From Enterobacter sp. (GTDB lineage Bacteria; Pseudomonadota; Gammaproteobacteria; Enterobacterales; Enterobacteriaceae): 64,000 bases of DNA. Every line of letters begins with the position of its first letter. The stretch's first letter is position 1. Both the position numbers and the translations under genes were made by a program. Under the pieces are notes generated by a model, which made no database searches, was not told the DNA's origin, and saw only the letters and a program-made list of their open reading frames with translations. The DNA lies in the NCBI GenBank assembly GCA_022649305.1, contig JALCNW010000001.1, positions 62,001-126,000 of the forward strand, given 5' to 3'. Shown here piece by piece: positions 20,420-30,455 of this stretch.

Positions 20420-23400
20420 TGCTGCCTTCCGTTGTCAGTCGGCAGGTTGCCGACAGCGTAGCCGAGTTTTTACGTGCGTCATTTCCGCTCAATAGCCCGC
20501 TCTTCAATGGCGAAAAGAACGATAACATTAATATGCTGGAGCAGTTTCTGCGCCAGCCGGAAGCATTACTGAAAGGGCCGTATCTCTCCGCTCAGCTGCC
20601 GTTCCGAAAGAGTACCTTGTCGCTGGATTTCTTCCCCAATCTGTCGCTGCCATTCCCACCGCACGCCCACCAGGCCCAGGCTTTTGAACGGTTAGGCCGT
20701 GCTGAGCCTCAGCCCACATTAGTGGCAACCGGCACGGGTTCCGGTAAGACAGAATGCTTTATGTTCCCGCTGCTTAACTACTGTGCAGGAACACCGGGTG
20801 CCGGGGTGAAAGCGATAGTCATTTACCCGATGAATGCCCTGGCAACCGATCAGGCCAGCCGCTTTGCTCAAACTATCAGTGGCGATCCACGCCTGCACGG
20901 TAAAGTCACCGTAGGCTTGTTTGTTGGTGATAGCGAAGAACACCCAAGCAAAAAAATGTCTGCCGATAAGGTGATTACCTGCAAACATACGCTGCGCGAC
21001 AGCCCGCCAGATATCCTGCTGACTAACTATAAAATGCTCGACTACCTGCTGATGCGCCCTGGCGACCAAAAGCTATGGCGGCACAATAAGCCCGGTATGT
21101 TGCGCTATCTGGTGGTGGATGAACTGCATACTTTTGATGGTGCTCAGGGCTCCGATTTGGCCTGCCTGGTGCGTCGCCTTAAATACCATGTCGGTGTAGA
21201 TAACGGCCGTTTTGCTTGTGTTGGCACTTCCGCGACAGTGGGTGATGAACTCGGGCAATTGCTGGATTACGCTCAAACTATTTTTGATCAGCCGTTCACC
21301 GATGCTGCGGTGATCCGTGAAGATCGTTATAGCGCAGCCGAGTACCTGCAAGGCTTTGAAATAACTAACAGCCAGTATCCCGCGCCAGAAGATAAAACGG
21401 CGCTTGAACCTCATCGTTATGCCACGCCGGTTGACTATCTGAACGGGCAGATTCCCCTCTGGTTCCCGGAAAGTACATTGCGCCTTCCCGATAATCTGGA
21501 AGATGATAACGGGCGTGAAAAACGCATAGCACTCGGTGAAATGTTACGTCGCCACAGCGTGTTGCATGTGTTACTGCGTGATTTACAGGGCGGTATTCTT
21601 TCCGAACAGCAGTGCCTTGAAAACCTACAGGTCATGCTTGCTGAAAGCCCGGAACACGCCGCTCTGGTTTTGCAAAGTATTTTGGCGCTGATTGCTCAGG
21701 CAAGGCTGGAAGTACCGGAAAACCCAGGCGACCATCAGCAGCGCATTGCGGCAGGTAAACCACGCCCGGTCTTACCCTTTGTACAGTTGCGTTCACAATT
21801 ATGGTTACGTGAAATGCGCCGCCTGGTGGCCAGCGTTTCAAAAACACCGCAACTGGTTTTTGCCGATGACCTGACTGTTGAAGACAGAGAACATCACCTG
21901 CCGGTCATCCACTGCCGTGACTGCCATGCCACTGGTTGGGTGAGTATGCGCCACGGGCAAAATGTGCAGCTGGAAACCGATCTTGATGGGATTTATCGCC
22001 AGTTCTTTGAAAAGGGCCGCTCGATTGTGCTGGCCTTTCCGGATAAGAATGAAAAAGCCGTCAGCGGTATGCATCAAAAATTATGCCCGGCTTGCCTGAA
22101 GCTTAATAAGCAATCCAACGTGCAGTGTGGGCACTGTGGGTATAGCGAAATAGTGCGGGTACTGATCCCTGACATGCTCAAAGAGCGCAAAGACCAGCTT
22201 GAGTTCGCCAACGAATGCCCTTATTGCAACAGCAAAAATGGCATCTCGATCCTCGGTTCCCGTGCGGCCAGCTTATCGGCGGTGATGATCCACCAGCTTT
22301 ATGGCAGTAAGTTTAACGAACATAAAAAGCTGATCACTTTTTCAGACTCCGTACAAGACGCAGCCCACCGCGCCAGTTTCTTTACTGCCCGCACGTGGCC
22401 ATTAATGGTGCGTGGGCAGATTGCCCGTTTACTCAATGTGGGTGAAACCTTACGGCTTGACGAATTCGCCCAGAAGGTTTGCCAGCAAACGCGTGAGTCC
22501 TCGACCGATGACGCACATTTTGTGGCGAATTTCATCGCGCCAAATATGCAGTGGCTAAACGATTATCAGACGTTAAAAATCGAAGGCCAACTTACTGAAA
22601 ACTCGGATCTCCCGGAGTTGGTTCGCTTACGTCTCGACTGGGAGGTGTGGAGCGAGTTTACCCTTCGTGCCAGCATCGGGCGAACGTTAGAGACCACGGG
22701 TTTTGCTGCTACCGGCGTGGATACTGAACGGCTTAACCCAGCAATTAAAGCGCTACATCAGCAGCTTTGTGAAGAGTTGGGTGACCTGATGAACGGTGTG
22801 ACGGTTGAACAAGTCACACATCTGGCTTTAGGGATTTTGTGGTATCAGCGCCATGCTGGTGCGGTGATGCATCCGGCATTTGAAAGTTATCGGCGGGATG
22901 GCACGACCTTTATGATGACGCAAAAAGAGCGTACATCACGCTACATGCCATCTATCGGCCCGAAAACGCGTAAACCTGTTTACGCCTCATTTGAAAAAAT
23001 CACTGGCTTTCACCGTCTTATCGGATCTAAAGATAACCCAAGCTGGTATCAGCATTGGTTAACTCGCTCATTAAACAGCGGCGATAATATTTTCATCAGT
23101 AGTACTTCGGAAACGATATTACGGCTGTTTTACACGGCGCTGCAACGTGCAGGAATTGTGACATCTTTCGATACCAAAGGTCGTGAAGCCTGGGGGTTGA
23201 GTATTTCGGCACTGGTTGTCAGCCGTGATGTCACCCAGCTCAACTGTACGTGCTGCCGGGAAGTTGTTCGCGCGCCATCCGAACAGGCGTGGCTTTGGGA
23301 AAATGCTCCTTGTATGTCACTGCGCTGTGATGAAGGTCGCTACCAGATTACTGATAGCAAGCCGACGCTGCGTTGGGACAATATGGATATTGCTCGCGTC

Positions 23401-26400
23401 ATGGGGGGTGAGCATACCGGCTTGCTGACCCGTGAAGATCGCGAGGCGACGGAAAAATCGTTCTATCGCGGCACTAAGCCCTGGAACATCAATTTATTAT
23501 CAGCGACGCCTACGCTGGAGATGGGTATTGATGTTGGCGATCTTTCTTCGGTTCTGCTTTGTTCCGTGCCGCCAGCTCAGGCGAACTATTTACAGCGTAT
23601 CGGGCGTGCCGGTCGTAAAGACGGGAATGCATTAAACATTACTGTTGCCGAAGGGAATCCGCACGACCAGTTCTTCTTTGAAGAACCACTGGAAATGATG
23701 CAGGGACAGGTTCAGGCTCCAGGTGTATTTCTCAATGCGGTGGCGATTCTCGAACGACAACTAGCCGCTTTTTGCCTGGATAACTGGGTAAAAACGGGGG
23801 TGCCGGAATCCGCAATCAGTAAAAACGTGAAGCAGATGCTCGATGAATTGGATACTGGCCGTAAGGGCGGTTTCCCATACAATTTCCTGCGCTATGTGCA
23901 GGGACATCGTGTGGCGATTGCTGAACGTTTTGCCGGGATTTTCCCGCAACTGGAAGCTGATACCCTGCTGCAACTGACCCATTACCTCACCGGTGAGCAA
24001 GATTATCGTTCGCTTGAACAAAGAATAGATACTGCACTGGCGCAATTACTCGAAGATCGCAAATCATTGCGTGCACGTATTGATAAGTTGAAATACAGCA
24101 TCGAGAAGTTGAAAGCTGCGCCTCAGGATCAAAATTACGAAGCTGATTTGCGTGAACTGACTTCTGAGCGTTCAGCATTGCAGTCACTGATTCGTCAAAT
24201 AAACGACAAGCAGACCCTGAACTTCCTCACTGATGAAGGCTTGCTGCCGAACTATGCTTTCCCGGAAGCCGGTGTGACTTTACGTTCTGTTTTGTGGAGG
24301 CGTAAAGAAGGGGGGCAAGAACGTGAATTCCAGAATACAACCTACGAGTATGAACGCCCTGCCGCCACAGCGCTGGCTGAGCTAGCCCCCTTGAATAACT
24401 TTTATGCTGGTGGGCATAAAGTAGAGATCGAACAAATCGATCTTAACGTCTCGAAGCCTGAAAACTGGCGGATATGCAGCCACTGCAACTACAGCGAAAA
24501 TATCGATCAAACTGGTGATCAGCATAAGTACTGTCCAAAATGTGGCACGCCTGTTTGGGCTGATGCAGGGCAGAAAACGACCTTACTGAAATTGCGTCAG
24601 GTCTATGCTCGTGCCAGTGCACGCGATAGCCAAATCAGCGATGAAAGTGATAGCCGCGAACCGACTTTCTTCCAGCGGCAGTTACTGGTGAGTTATGAAC
24701 CTCAGGATGTCACGGCGGCCTATGCCATTGACGAAGGCGAAGTCCCGTTTGGCTTTGAGTTCTTGAGTAAAGTGACTCTGCGCGATATTAACTTCGGCAA
24801 GATGGCTGATGATGCCAGCGAGTTGATGATTGCGGGTGACAAAAAGCGACGTACTGGTTTCCAGGTTTGCCTGAGCTGTGGAATGGTTAAACGCCCGCGT
24901 AACAATGATCCGCGGCGAGATCATGATCTGAGCTGTAAGTACCGCAGTGAGCCAGAAAAAGCGAAGTTTGAAGATTATCTCTATCTTTATCGCCAGCTGG
25001 AATCCGAAGCGCTGCGTATTTTATTACCTGTAACCAGTTACAGTAATGACCGTATTGTTGAGTCGTCACTTGCTGCGGCCATCCAGCTTGGGTTGAAACA
25101 TTACTTCAAGGGGAATGTTGACCACCTTAAGGGCGTTGTGTATCGCGAACCTGAAAACGAGGGTGAATCCTGGCGGCAATATCTGGTTATCTACGATACG
25201 GTGCCGGGAGGAACGGGCTCTCTAAAAGAGCTGATGAGAACTCCAGACAACCTGCTGAAATTGTTGCAGCAGGCCTATCAGGCATTAGTGGAATGTAGCT
25301 GTAATCACGATACCAGTAAAGATGGCTGCTACCGCTGTGTGTACGCCTATCGTGATCGTGGGCGCATGAAGTTTGTTTCACGTGACCAGTCGCGCGTACT
25401 GTTGGCGCAAATTCTTAAAGCCAGCGATAAAATTCGCCAAATTAAAACCATCAATAGTATTTCGCTCGACGCAATGATGGGGTCTGAGCTTGAGAAGCGA
25501 TTTATCAGCTGCCTGCAGGAGCAAAAAAGCCTGGTTGTTAGCCGCAGCTACGCGCACCAAAGCGCAGGCTGGGTTATCAACACCCGAGTGGAGTCTTCGT
25601 CCAGTTGGCATTTAAAAGCACAGGTAGATTTAGGGGTTAAAGAGGGGGTGGGTATTCCATCACGTCCTGATTTTGTTCTTTACCCTATTGCGCAACCAGC
25701 AGATATAAAGCCAGTCGCGATTTTCCTCGATGGCTATGCCTTCCATAAAGACACAGTTTTTGATGACGTTCAGAAACGGCAAGCGATCAAAGATAGCGGG
25801 AATTACCACGTCTGGACTATTGGTTGGCGTGATCTTAATGAGGCTGGGTGTAAGCATCTGCAGGATGTACTTGGTCTTGGGCATAATCCGGCAATGAAAC
25901 AGCCTACGGTTTATAACCGATTCCATGATGTCAATTTTGTGACCTTGCATACTTCGGTACAAGACAGGAACAGCTTCGATTTGTTACTTGATTATCTGAC
26001 TGAGCCTGAGCAAAAAACCACGCTTTGGAAAAAGCTGGCTGCTGCACATGCCTGGATATGGCTGGACGTTAAGCGTTCGCAAGAGCCAGCCGTCCAGCAA
26101 AAATATGCTTATGAAATGCAGGAAAATGCCTCACCTGTACGTCAGAAACAAATTTTACCCGACGAACCTTTTGTTTTTGGCGGGCTTCTGGACAGTTGCG
26201 GTTCATCTCAACCATTTATTGAGTTGGCATCAGTATTACTTCAAAGCTATCTCAAGACTACGCCAACAGCGGACCAGCTGTGTGAGGCATTACGACTTCA
26301 TCTCTGCTTTGATGACCGCCATTCAGAAGATAGCGGTTATGAAGCTGGATTTTATGGTTTCTGGCGCCTGGTGAACCTGCTGCAATTTTTGCCTGATATG

Positions 26401-26766
26401 TCATTTACCAGTCGTAAAGCAATACACCAGCCACAAGAAAAATTAGTCGTTTTGCCGATAGAAACAGCTCCAGAAGTGCAGTCAGATGCAAGTTGGGCAG
26501 AAATTATTGAGTTTGAATTGCTCACCAATGAAGAAATTGCTTTGCTTGAGGCTCATGACTTTGGAGCACCTGTTCCAGGCTACGCCTTACAAAACGATCT
26601 GGGTGAGATTATTGCAGAAGCCGATCTTGCCTGGCCTGAACGGAAACAGGTCATCATTTTCGAAGATGAGAACTTCGCTTCTCATTTCACAACATATGGC
26701 TGGCAGGTCGCTTTAGGCCCAATCAGCGAAGAAACCTTACAACATCTGTCAGGAGGTGATAAATGA
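20419..26766 (+). CDS. Very large DEAD/DEAH helicase with DUF1998-like and nuclease-like C-terminus
   Basis: This 2115-aa superfamily-2 helicase has Walker A (ATGTGSGKTECFMFP) near residue 105, a DELH box (VVDELHTF) near 234, and a C half with MEMGIDVGD and YLQRIGRAGRK near 1035-1065. Zinc-ribbon CxxC pairs are scattered along it (CRDCHATGW, CPACLK, CPYCN, CSHCNY, CPKCG), and a DUF1998-like cluster CSCNHDTSKDGCYRC lies near 1635. Downstream, near 1755-1805, RPDFVLYP, AIFLDGYAFHKD and VWTIGWRDL resemble the Vsr/DUF559-type nuclease fold. It looks like DrmA and DrmB functions in one chain plus a nuclease-like tail. Its length and core are close to DruE, so it is a distant paralogue of its neighbour. 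It overlaps the next gene by four bases (ATGA). Confidence 0.75.
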   Translation: MLPSVVSRQVADSVAEFLRASFPLNSPLFNGEKNDNINMLEQFLRQPEALLKGPYLSAQLPFRKSTLSLDFFPNLSLPFPPHAHQAQAFERLGRAEPQPTLVATGTGSGKTECFMFPLLNYCAGTPGAGVKAIVIYPMNALATDQASRFAQTISGDPRLHGKVTVGLFVGDSEEHPSKKMSADKVITCKHTLRDSPPDILLTNYKMLDYLLMRPGDQKLWRHNKPGMLRYLVVDELHTFDGAQGSDLACLVRRLKYHVGVDNGRFACVGTSATVGDELGQLLDYAQTIFDQPFTDAAVIREDRYSAAEYLQGFEITNSQYPAPEDKTALEPHRYATPVDYLNGQIPLWFPESTLRLPDNLEDDNGREKRIALGEMLRRHSVLHVLLRDLQGGILSEQQCLENLQVMLAESPEHAALVLQSILALIAQARLEVPENPGDHQQRIAAGKPRPVLPFVQLRSQLWLREMRRLVASVSKTPQLVFADDLTVEDREHHLPVIHCRDCHATGWVSMRHGQNVQLETDLDGIYRQFFEKGRSIVLAFPDKNEKAVSGMHQKLCPACLKLNKQSNVQCGHCGYSEIVRVLIPDMLKERKDQLEFANECPYCNSKNGISILGSRAASLSAVMIHQLYGSKFNEHKKLITFSDSVQDAAHRASFFTARTWPLMVRGQIARLLNVGETLRLDEFAQKVCQQTRESSTDDAHFVANFIAPNMQWLNDYQTLKIEGQLTENSDLPELVRLRLDWEVWSEFTLRASIGRTLETTGFAATGVDTERLNPAIKALHQQLCEELGDLMNGVTVEQVTHLALGILWYQRHAGAVMHPAFESYRRDGTTFMMTQKERTSRYMPSIGPKTRKPVYASFEKITGFHRLIGSKDNPSWYQHWLTRSLNSGDNIFISSTSETILRLFYTALQRAGIVTSFDTKGREAWGLSISALVVSRDVTQLNCTCCREVVRAPSEQAWLWENAPCMSLRCDEGRYQITDSKPTLRWDNMDIARVMGGEHTGLLTREDREATEKSFYRGTKPWNINLLSATPTLEMGIDVGDLSSVLLCSVPPAQANYLQRIGRAGRKDGNALNITVAEGNPHDQFFFEEPLEMMQGQVQAPGVFLNAVAILERQLAAFCLDNWVKTGVPESAISKNVKQMLDELDTGRKGGFPYNFLRYVQGHRVAIAERFAGIFPQLEADTLLQLTHYLTGEQDYRSLEQRIDTALAQLLEDRKSLRARIDKLKYSIEKLKAAPQDQNYEADLRELTSERSALQSLIRQINDKQTLNFLTDEGLLPNYAFPEAGVTLRSVLWRRKEGGQEREFQNTTYEYERPAATALAELAPLNNFYAGGHKVEIEQIDLNVSKPENWRICSHCNYSENIDQTGDQHKYCPKCGTPVWADAGQKTTLLKLRQVYARASARDSQISDESDSREPTFFQRQLLVSYEPQDVTAAYAIDEGEVPFGFEFLSKVTLRDINFGKMADDASELMIAGDKKRRTGFQVCLSCGMVKRPRNNDPRRDHDLSCKYRSEPEKAKFEDYLYLYRQLESEALRILLPVTSYSNDRIVESSLAAAIQLGLKHYFKGNVDHLKGVVYREPENEGESWRQYLVIYDTVPGGTGSLKELMRTPDNLLKLLQQAYQALVECSCNHDTSKDGCYRCVYAYRDRGRMKFVSRDQSRVLLAQILKASDKIRQIKTINSISLDAMMGSELEKRFISCLQEQKSLVVSRSYAHQSAGWVINTRVESSSSWHLKAQVDLGVKEGVGIPSRPDFVLYPIAQPADIKPVAIFLDGYAFHKDTVFDDVQKRQAIKDSGNYHVWTIGWRDLNEAGCKHLQDVLGLGHNPAMKQPTVYNRFHDVNFVTLHTSVQDRNSFDLLLDYLTEPEQKTTLWKKLAAAHAWIWLDVKRSQEPAVQQKYAYEMQENASPVRQKQILPDEPFVFGGLLDSCGSSQPFIELASVLLQSYLKTTPTADQLCEALRLHLCFDDRHSEDSGYEAGFYGFWRLVNLLQFLPDMSFTSRKAIHQPQEKLVVLPIETAPEVQSDASWAEIIEFELLTNEEIALLEAHDFGAPVPGYALQNDLGEIIAEADLAWPERKQVIIFEDENFASHFTTYGWQVALGPISEETLQHLSGGDK

Positions 26767-28886
26767 CGGTTCAGTCGCCAAAAGTGGCACTTTCTGATGG
26801 CTTTTTGGGGGCGTTTGCTCGTATCCCAAAAGCGCAGCAGAAGAAAGTTCAGGAGTTTATTTCTAAGTTTCGCCAGGATCCCACCAGTAATGGGCTGAAC
26901 TACGAAAAGATTCACGATGCTCGAAGTGCCAATGTTCATTCGGTACGCATTGATCAAACTTACCGCGGTATCGTGCTTAAACCAGAACAAGGCGCGATAT
27001 ATATGCTGATGTGGGTGGACAAGCATGACGAAGCCTATGAATGGGCGCGCCGTCATGACTGTTCGATTCACCCATTAACTGGGGCGATTCAGGTTATTGA
27101 TATTAGTTATATCAAGGCTGTGCCTGAACCTGTTGCACCTGATAAACCTAAGCTGTTTGCTGCGTATTCAGCCGATCAGATATTGGCATTAGGTGTTCCT
27201 CCTGTATTTATCGATCAGGTTATGGTTCTTACGGATGTCGATGGGCTTAACCAGCTTGAAAACGTTATGCCTGCAGAGGCCTGGGAGCCACTTCATTGGT
27301 TGTCTGAAGGATTGGATTACCAAGAGGTTCTGGAAGAGTTTAACGACCGCAAAGATGTACCTGTCGATACTAACGACTTCATCGAAGCTATTGAACGCAG
27401 TAAGCGTCGATTCCATGTAGTGGAAAATGAGCAAGAACTGCTCCAAATGCTTAATGCACCACTAGAAAAGTGGCGAATCTTTTTGCACCCCAGCCAGCGT
27501 AAGTTGGTAGAAAATCCTGCGACCGGACCTGTTCGTGTCTTGGGTGGCGCTGGTACAGGTAAAACCGTAGTTGCTATGCATCGTGCAAGATGGCTTGCTC
27601 AACGTTTGGGTGATCAACCTGGTAAGAAAATTCTGTTTACGACTTTTACTCGTAACCTTGCTGCAGATATTCGTGCCAATTTACAGCGTCTTTGTACTCG
27701 TGAAGAAATGGCTCGTATCGAAGTTATTAATATCGATGCCTGGATGAGCGAGCAATTGAAACGCCATGGTTATGATTTCCGTGTAGTTTATGAAAGCGAT
27801 GAAGGTCGACGTAAATGCTGGAGTTATGCCTTGCAGCAAGCCCCAGCAGAGCTCGGTTTATCTGATAATTTTTACGCGGAAGAATGGGCTCGGGTAGTGC
27901 AACCCAATGCGGTCTACAGTCGTGAAGACTACCTTAAAGTGAGTCGGCTAGGGCGAGGAACGGCATTGTCGCGTATTCAGCGAGCCAAAATATGGCCTGT
28001 ATTTGAAGAGTTTCGTTCCCAAATGGCACGCGCAAAATTGCGTGAAATGGGGGATGCGATGCATGAAGCGATTGTCCTGTTTAAAGAAAAACAGGTTCAG
28101 TTACCTTATAGCAGCATTGTGGTCGATGAAGCCCAGGATATTGGTGCTCCGGCCTTTACTCTAATTCGTAGTCTGGTACCTGAGTCACCTAATGATCTGT
28201 TTATTGTCGGTGATGGGCATCAGAGGATCTATCGCAATAAGGTTGTCCTGGGGCAATGTGGCATTAATGTCCGTGGCCGCCGAAGTAAGAAACTAAAAAT
28301 TAACTACCGTACAACCGAAGAAACTCGTCGGTTTGCCGTTGGGTTGTTGACTGGAGTTAAGGTAGATAACCTGGATGGTGAAGCAGATGCCAGCAATGAT
28401 TATTTGTCATTGCTGCATGGTGATTTACCAACCATAACGCATGCTACCGATTTTAAAGAAGAAGCAGGCACCATCGTTAAACAGATTCAGGCGTTACTGG
28501 CTAATAATGTGCGTTCCCAGGATATTTGTATAACGGCCCGTACCAAGCACGCCTATGACCGTTATGCTTCTGCGTTAGATGATGCTGGAATTGAAACTTA
28601 TTCTTTAGGCCAGGACAGCGGTGATACTGATCAACGTTCTGGGGTGCGTATGGCAACGATGCATCGCATCAAAGGACTTGAGTTCCAGTATGTCTTCCTT
28701 GCCGGGATTAACGATGGTGTTGTACCTGAGGTGAAAGCCATCACTTCAGATGATCCTGTAGAGAAACGTGATGCGTTGTTCAATGAACGAGCATTGCTTC
28801 ACGTGGCAGCAACGCGTGCGGTAAAAGGTTTATTTGTTTCATCATACGGCAAACCTAGTTTCTTACTGGAGCCTGAAAGCGAGTAA
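26763..28886 (+). CDS. RelE-like domain fused to UvrD/PcrA-type helicase
   Basis: The 707-aa product begins with about 95 residues that look like a RelE/ParE-fold domain (conserved-looking LNYEKIHDA, VHSVRIDQTYRGIV and IYMLMWVDKHDEAY). A superfamily-1A helicase follows: Walker A (GGAGTGKTVVA) near 260, DEAQD (VVDEAQDIG) near 454, GDGHQRIY, INYRTTEE, and the motif V/VI region (MHRIKGLEF, HVAATRA). It overlaps the preceding helicase by four bases, so it is the last gene of the four-gene DISARM-like operon. UvrD-type genes are not part of the DISARM core that I know. Whether the RelE-like part cleaves RNA or only serves for docking cannot be told. A strong hairpin follows the stop. Confidence 0.78.
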   Translation: MTVQSPKVALSDGFLGAFARIPKAQQKKVQEFISKFRQDPTSNGLNYEKIHDARSANVHSVRIDQTYRGIVLKPEQGAIYMLMWVDKHDEAYEWARRHDCSIHPLTGAIQVIDISYIKAVPEPVAPDKPKLFAAYSADQILALGVPPVFIDQVMVLTDVDGLNQLENVMPAEAWEPLHWLSEGLDYQEVLEEFNDRKDVPVDTNDFIEAIERSKRRFHVVENEQELLQMLNAPLEKWRIFLHPSQRKLVENPATGPVRVLGGAGTGKTVVAMHRARWLAQRLGDQPGKKILFTTFTRNLAADIRANLQRLCTREEMARIEVINIDAWMSEQLKRHGYDFRVVYESDEGRRKCWSYALQQAPAELGLSDNFYAEEWARVVQPNAVYSREDYLKVSRLGRGTALSRIQRAKIWPVFEEFRSQMARAKLREMGDAMHEAIVLFKEKQVQLPYSSIVVDEAQDIGAPAFTLIRSLVPESPNDLFIVGDGHQRIYRNKVVLGQCGINVRGRRSKKLKINYRTTEETRRFAVGLLTGVKVDNLDGEADASNDYLSLLHGDLPTITHATDFKEEAGTIVKQIQALLANNVRSQDICITARTKHAYDRYASALDDAGIETYSLGQDSGDTDQRSGVRMATMHRIKGLEFQYVFLAGINDGVVPEVKAITSDDPVEKRDALFNERALLHVAATRAVKGLFVSSYGKPSFLLEPESE

Positions 28887-28893
28887 CACAACC

Positions 28894-28925
28894 AGATAAC
28901 CAGAAGCTGTATCTTCTGGTTATCT
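28894..28925. terminator. Perfect 13-bp hairpin between two defence units
   Basis: The arms AGATAACCAGAAG and CTTCTGGTTATCT pair perfectly around the 6-base loop CTGTAT, eight bases after the UvrD-like gene. The sequence ACATTTTAG follows. It probably ends the DISARM-like operon and makes the next three genes a separate transcription unit. Confidence 0.7.
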
Positions 28926-29066
28926 ACATTTTAGCCCTAATCAATATCGGCCAATGATTTGCTGATTTGTTAAGGATTAGGAAATCAAGTGGCACATGGA
29001 AGGGCTTTCGCAGTGCACAAATTGCGTGTTGTTAGCCCTGTGGGCATAAAGGACTGACGCAACGAA

Positions 29067-30455
29067 ATGTACATAGAAAAATTTCTGACTGAATACGATG
29101 ACTCGCTAACAGGTGAATTGAATGTTGATCCACTTGGGCAATTAGTCATCTGGTCGTCCTGGGGACAGGACATCTTTCATAGCCGCATTACTTCTATCGC
29201 AAATGATGTGCGGCAATACACGCTGAATCTGATACATCACAGCGTACTGCGCCAGCTGCTGGCAGATGACAAGCAGCAAACTGCTGGCGCGATGAAAAGC
29301 CTCTATCATAAAAAGCAGGCGCGCGAGTTCAGCGCAGCCTGTCTGATCCATCTTGAAAATATCTATATCTACTCCATGCTGGCGGTTGAAAAAAGGGGCG
29401 TCACGCTCACCGGTGTGCAGGGTATCAATAAAGCCCGGCCAAGATGGAATGCCGCAGACAAAAATCCTCCGTTACATTTTGGTCATGAGAAGAGCAGTGA
29501 GCTGCTGACCAATCAGATTGCGCTTGGCACCAATGGGCGCTACAAATCGCCAATGATGAATATGCAGTTTTTCACTACTGATTATCGCTACGATCTGCCG
29601 GGTAATAAGCCTGTGTGGCAGGCTGCAGAGGCATTTATCCAGCATGTGCCAGAGCTGAATAAATTACGTGAAGCGGCTCTGACCCACTTGCAGTCACTGA
29701 TGCAGGTATCACATAAGCGAGATCTCAGCCCGGTTTACGAAGACATTCCTGCCAGCCTTAAAAAGGCTTATGTGACGGCATTCCGCGACCCCAAAATGGT
29801 GGGTGATTACTCCCGTGAATTCTGGCTGCAAAGAACAGGTTTGGATAAACATGCGGCTGGGGCGATTTATCTGGTACTTGAGCAGGAACGTGAACGTTCG
29901 GACGAACCGGAGCTCACAGTCGCTGAGGTTTTCAAACAAGCCGTACAACAGGCTAAAAGCGTGCCTGAAATGAATGAAAACGATCTCATGGCGTTACAGA
30001 ATATCTGCCAGGCTGAGCCGTTTTTGTCGTTGATCGATCTGATGTTTTCTGGTCTACGTCGACAGGGTAGTCAAACACTGGCAGAGTTCCGTCAATTCTG
30101 GCAGTCGCGCGGTCTCACGGAATTACATCTGCCTCAAATGGCGGCTCAGCTTCAACAAAATGGTGCACTACTTTCCTCCCTTTCCGGAACTCCCGCTAGA
30201 CGTTTTCAGCAGTTATTAACGCTGGCCAGCGAGACATTGCTGGAAGAACAGGTACGGGGTCTGCTGGCCTATCATCACAAGCTAATGGAAGCTCGAGGGC
30301 AATTTCCGTGGCTGATGCTGGAAGGCGACGAGATTGTGTTGCAAGTGCCGCCGTATTCGCTTCGTGAAGAACGCCGGAATAGCGACTGGGTAAACCGTTA
30401 CTATTTGCCACAGTTCAGGCACATGCTGAATGGCTTATGGGGAAGCGCGGCATGA
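29067..30455 (+). CDS. Unrecognised 462-aa protein heading a PLD/helicase operon
   Basis: I do not recognise this family with certainty; a DUF6361-like protein is one possibility. The product is soluble and mostly helical, without a signal peptide or membrane segment. Visible features are an N-terminal WSSWGQDIFHSRITSIANDV stretch near residues 30-50, and a C-terminus ending in hydrophobic VLQVPPYSL and a Trp/Tyr-rich tail. It is the first gene of a tightly packed three-gene unit: its stop overlaps the start of the phospholipase-D-like gene (ATGA), so it probably works with that protein and the following helicase. About 180 non-coding bases upstream, after the hairpin, should contain its promoter. 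Confidence 0.6.
   Translation: MYIEKFLTEYDDSLTGELNVDPLGQLVIWSSWGQDIFHSRITSIANDVRQYTLNLIHHSVLRQLLADDKQQTAGAMKSLYHKKQAREFSAACLIHLENIYIYSMLAVEKRGVTLTGVQGINKARPRWNAADKNPPLHFGHEKSSELLTNQIALGTNGRYKSPMMNMQFFTTDYRYDLPGNKPVWQAAEAFIQHVPELNKLREAALTHLQSLMQVSHKRDLSPVYEDIPASLKKAYVTAFRDPKMVGDYSREFWLQRTGLDKHAAGAIYLVLEQERERSDEPELTVAEVFKQAVQQAKSVPEMNENDLMALQNICQAEPFLSLIDLMFSGLRRQGSQTLAEFRQFWQSRGLTELHLPQMAAQLQQNGALLSSLSGTPARRFQQLLTLASETLLEEQVRGLLAYHHKLMEARGQFPWLMLEGDEIVLQVPPYSLREERRNSDWVNRYYLPQFRHMLNGLWGSAA

Noticed and set aside
12630..28886. BREX as an explanation for the methylase/helicase operon
   Set aside because: No PglZ-type phosphatase, BrxC ATPase, BrxA or BrxB gene is present; the gene order fits DISARM better.
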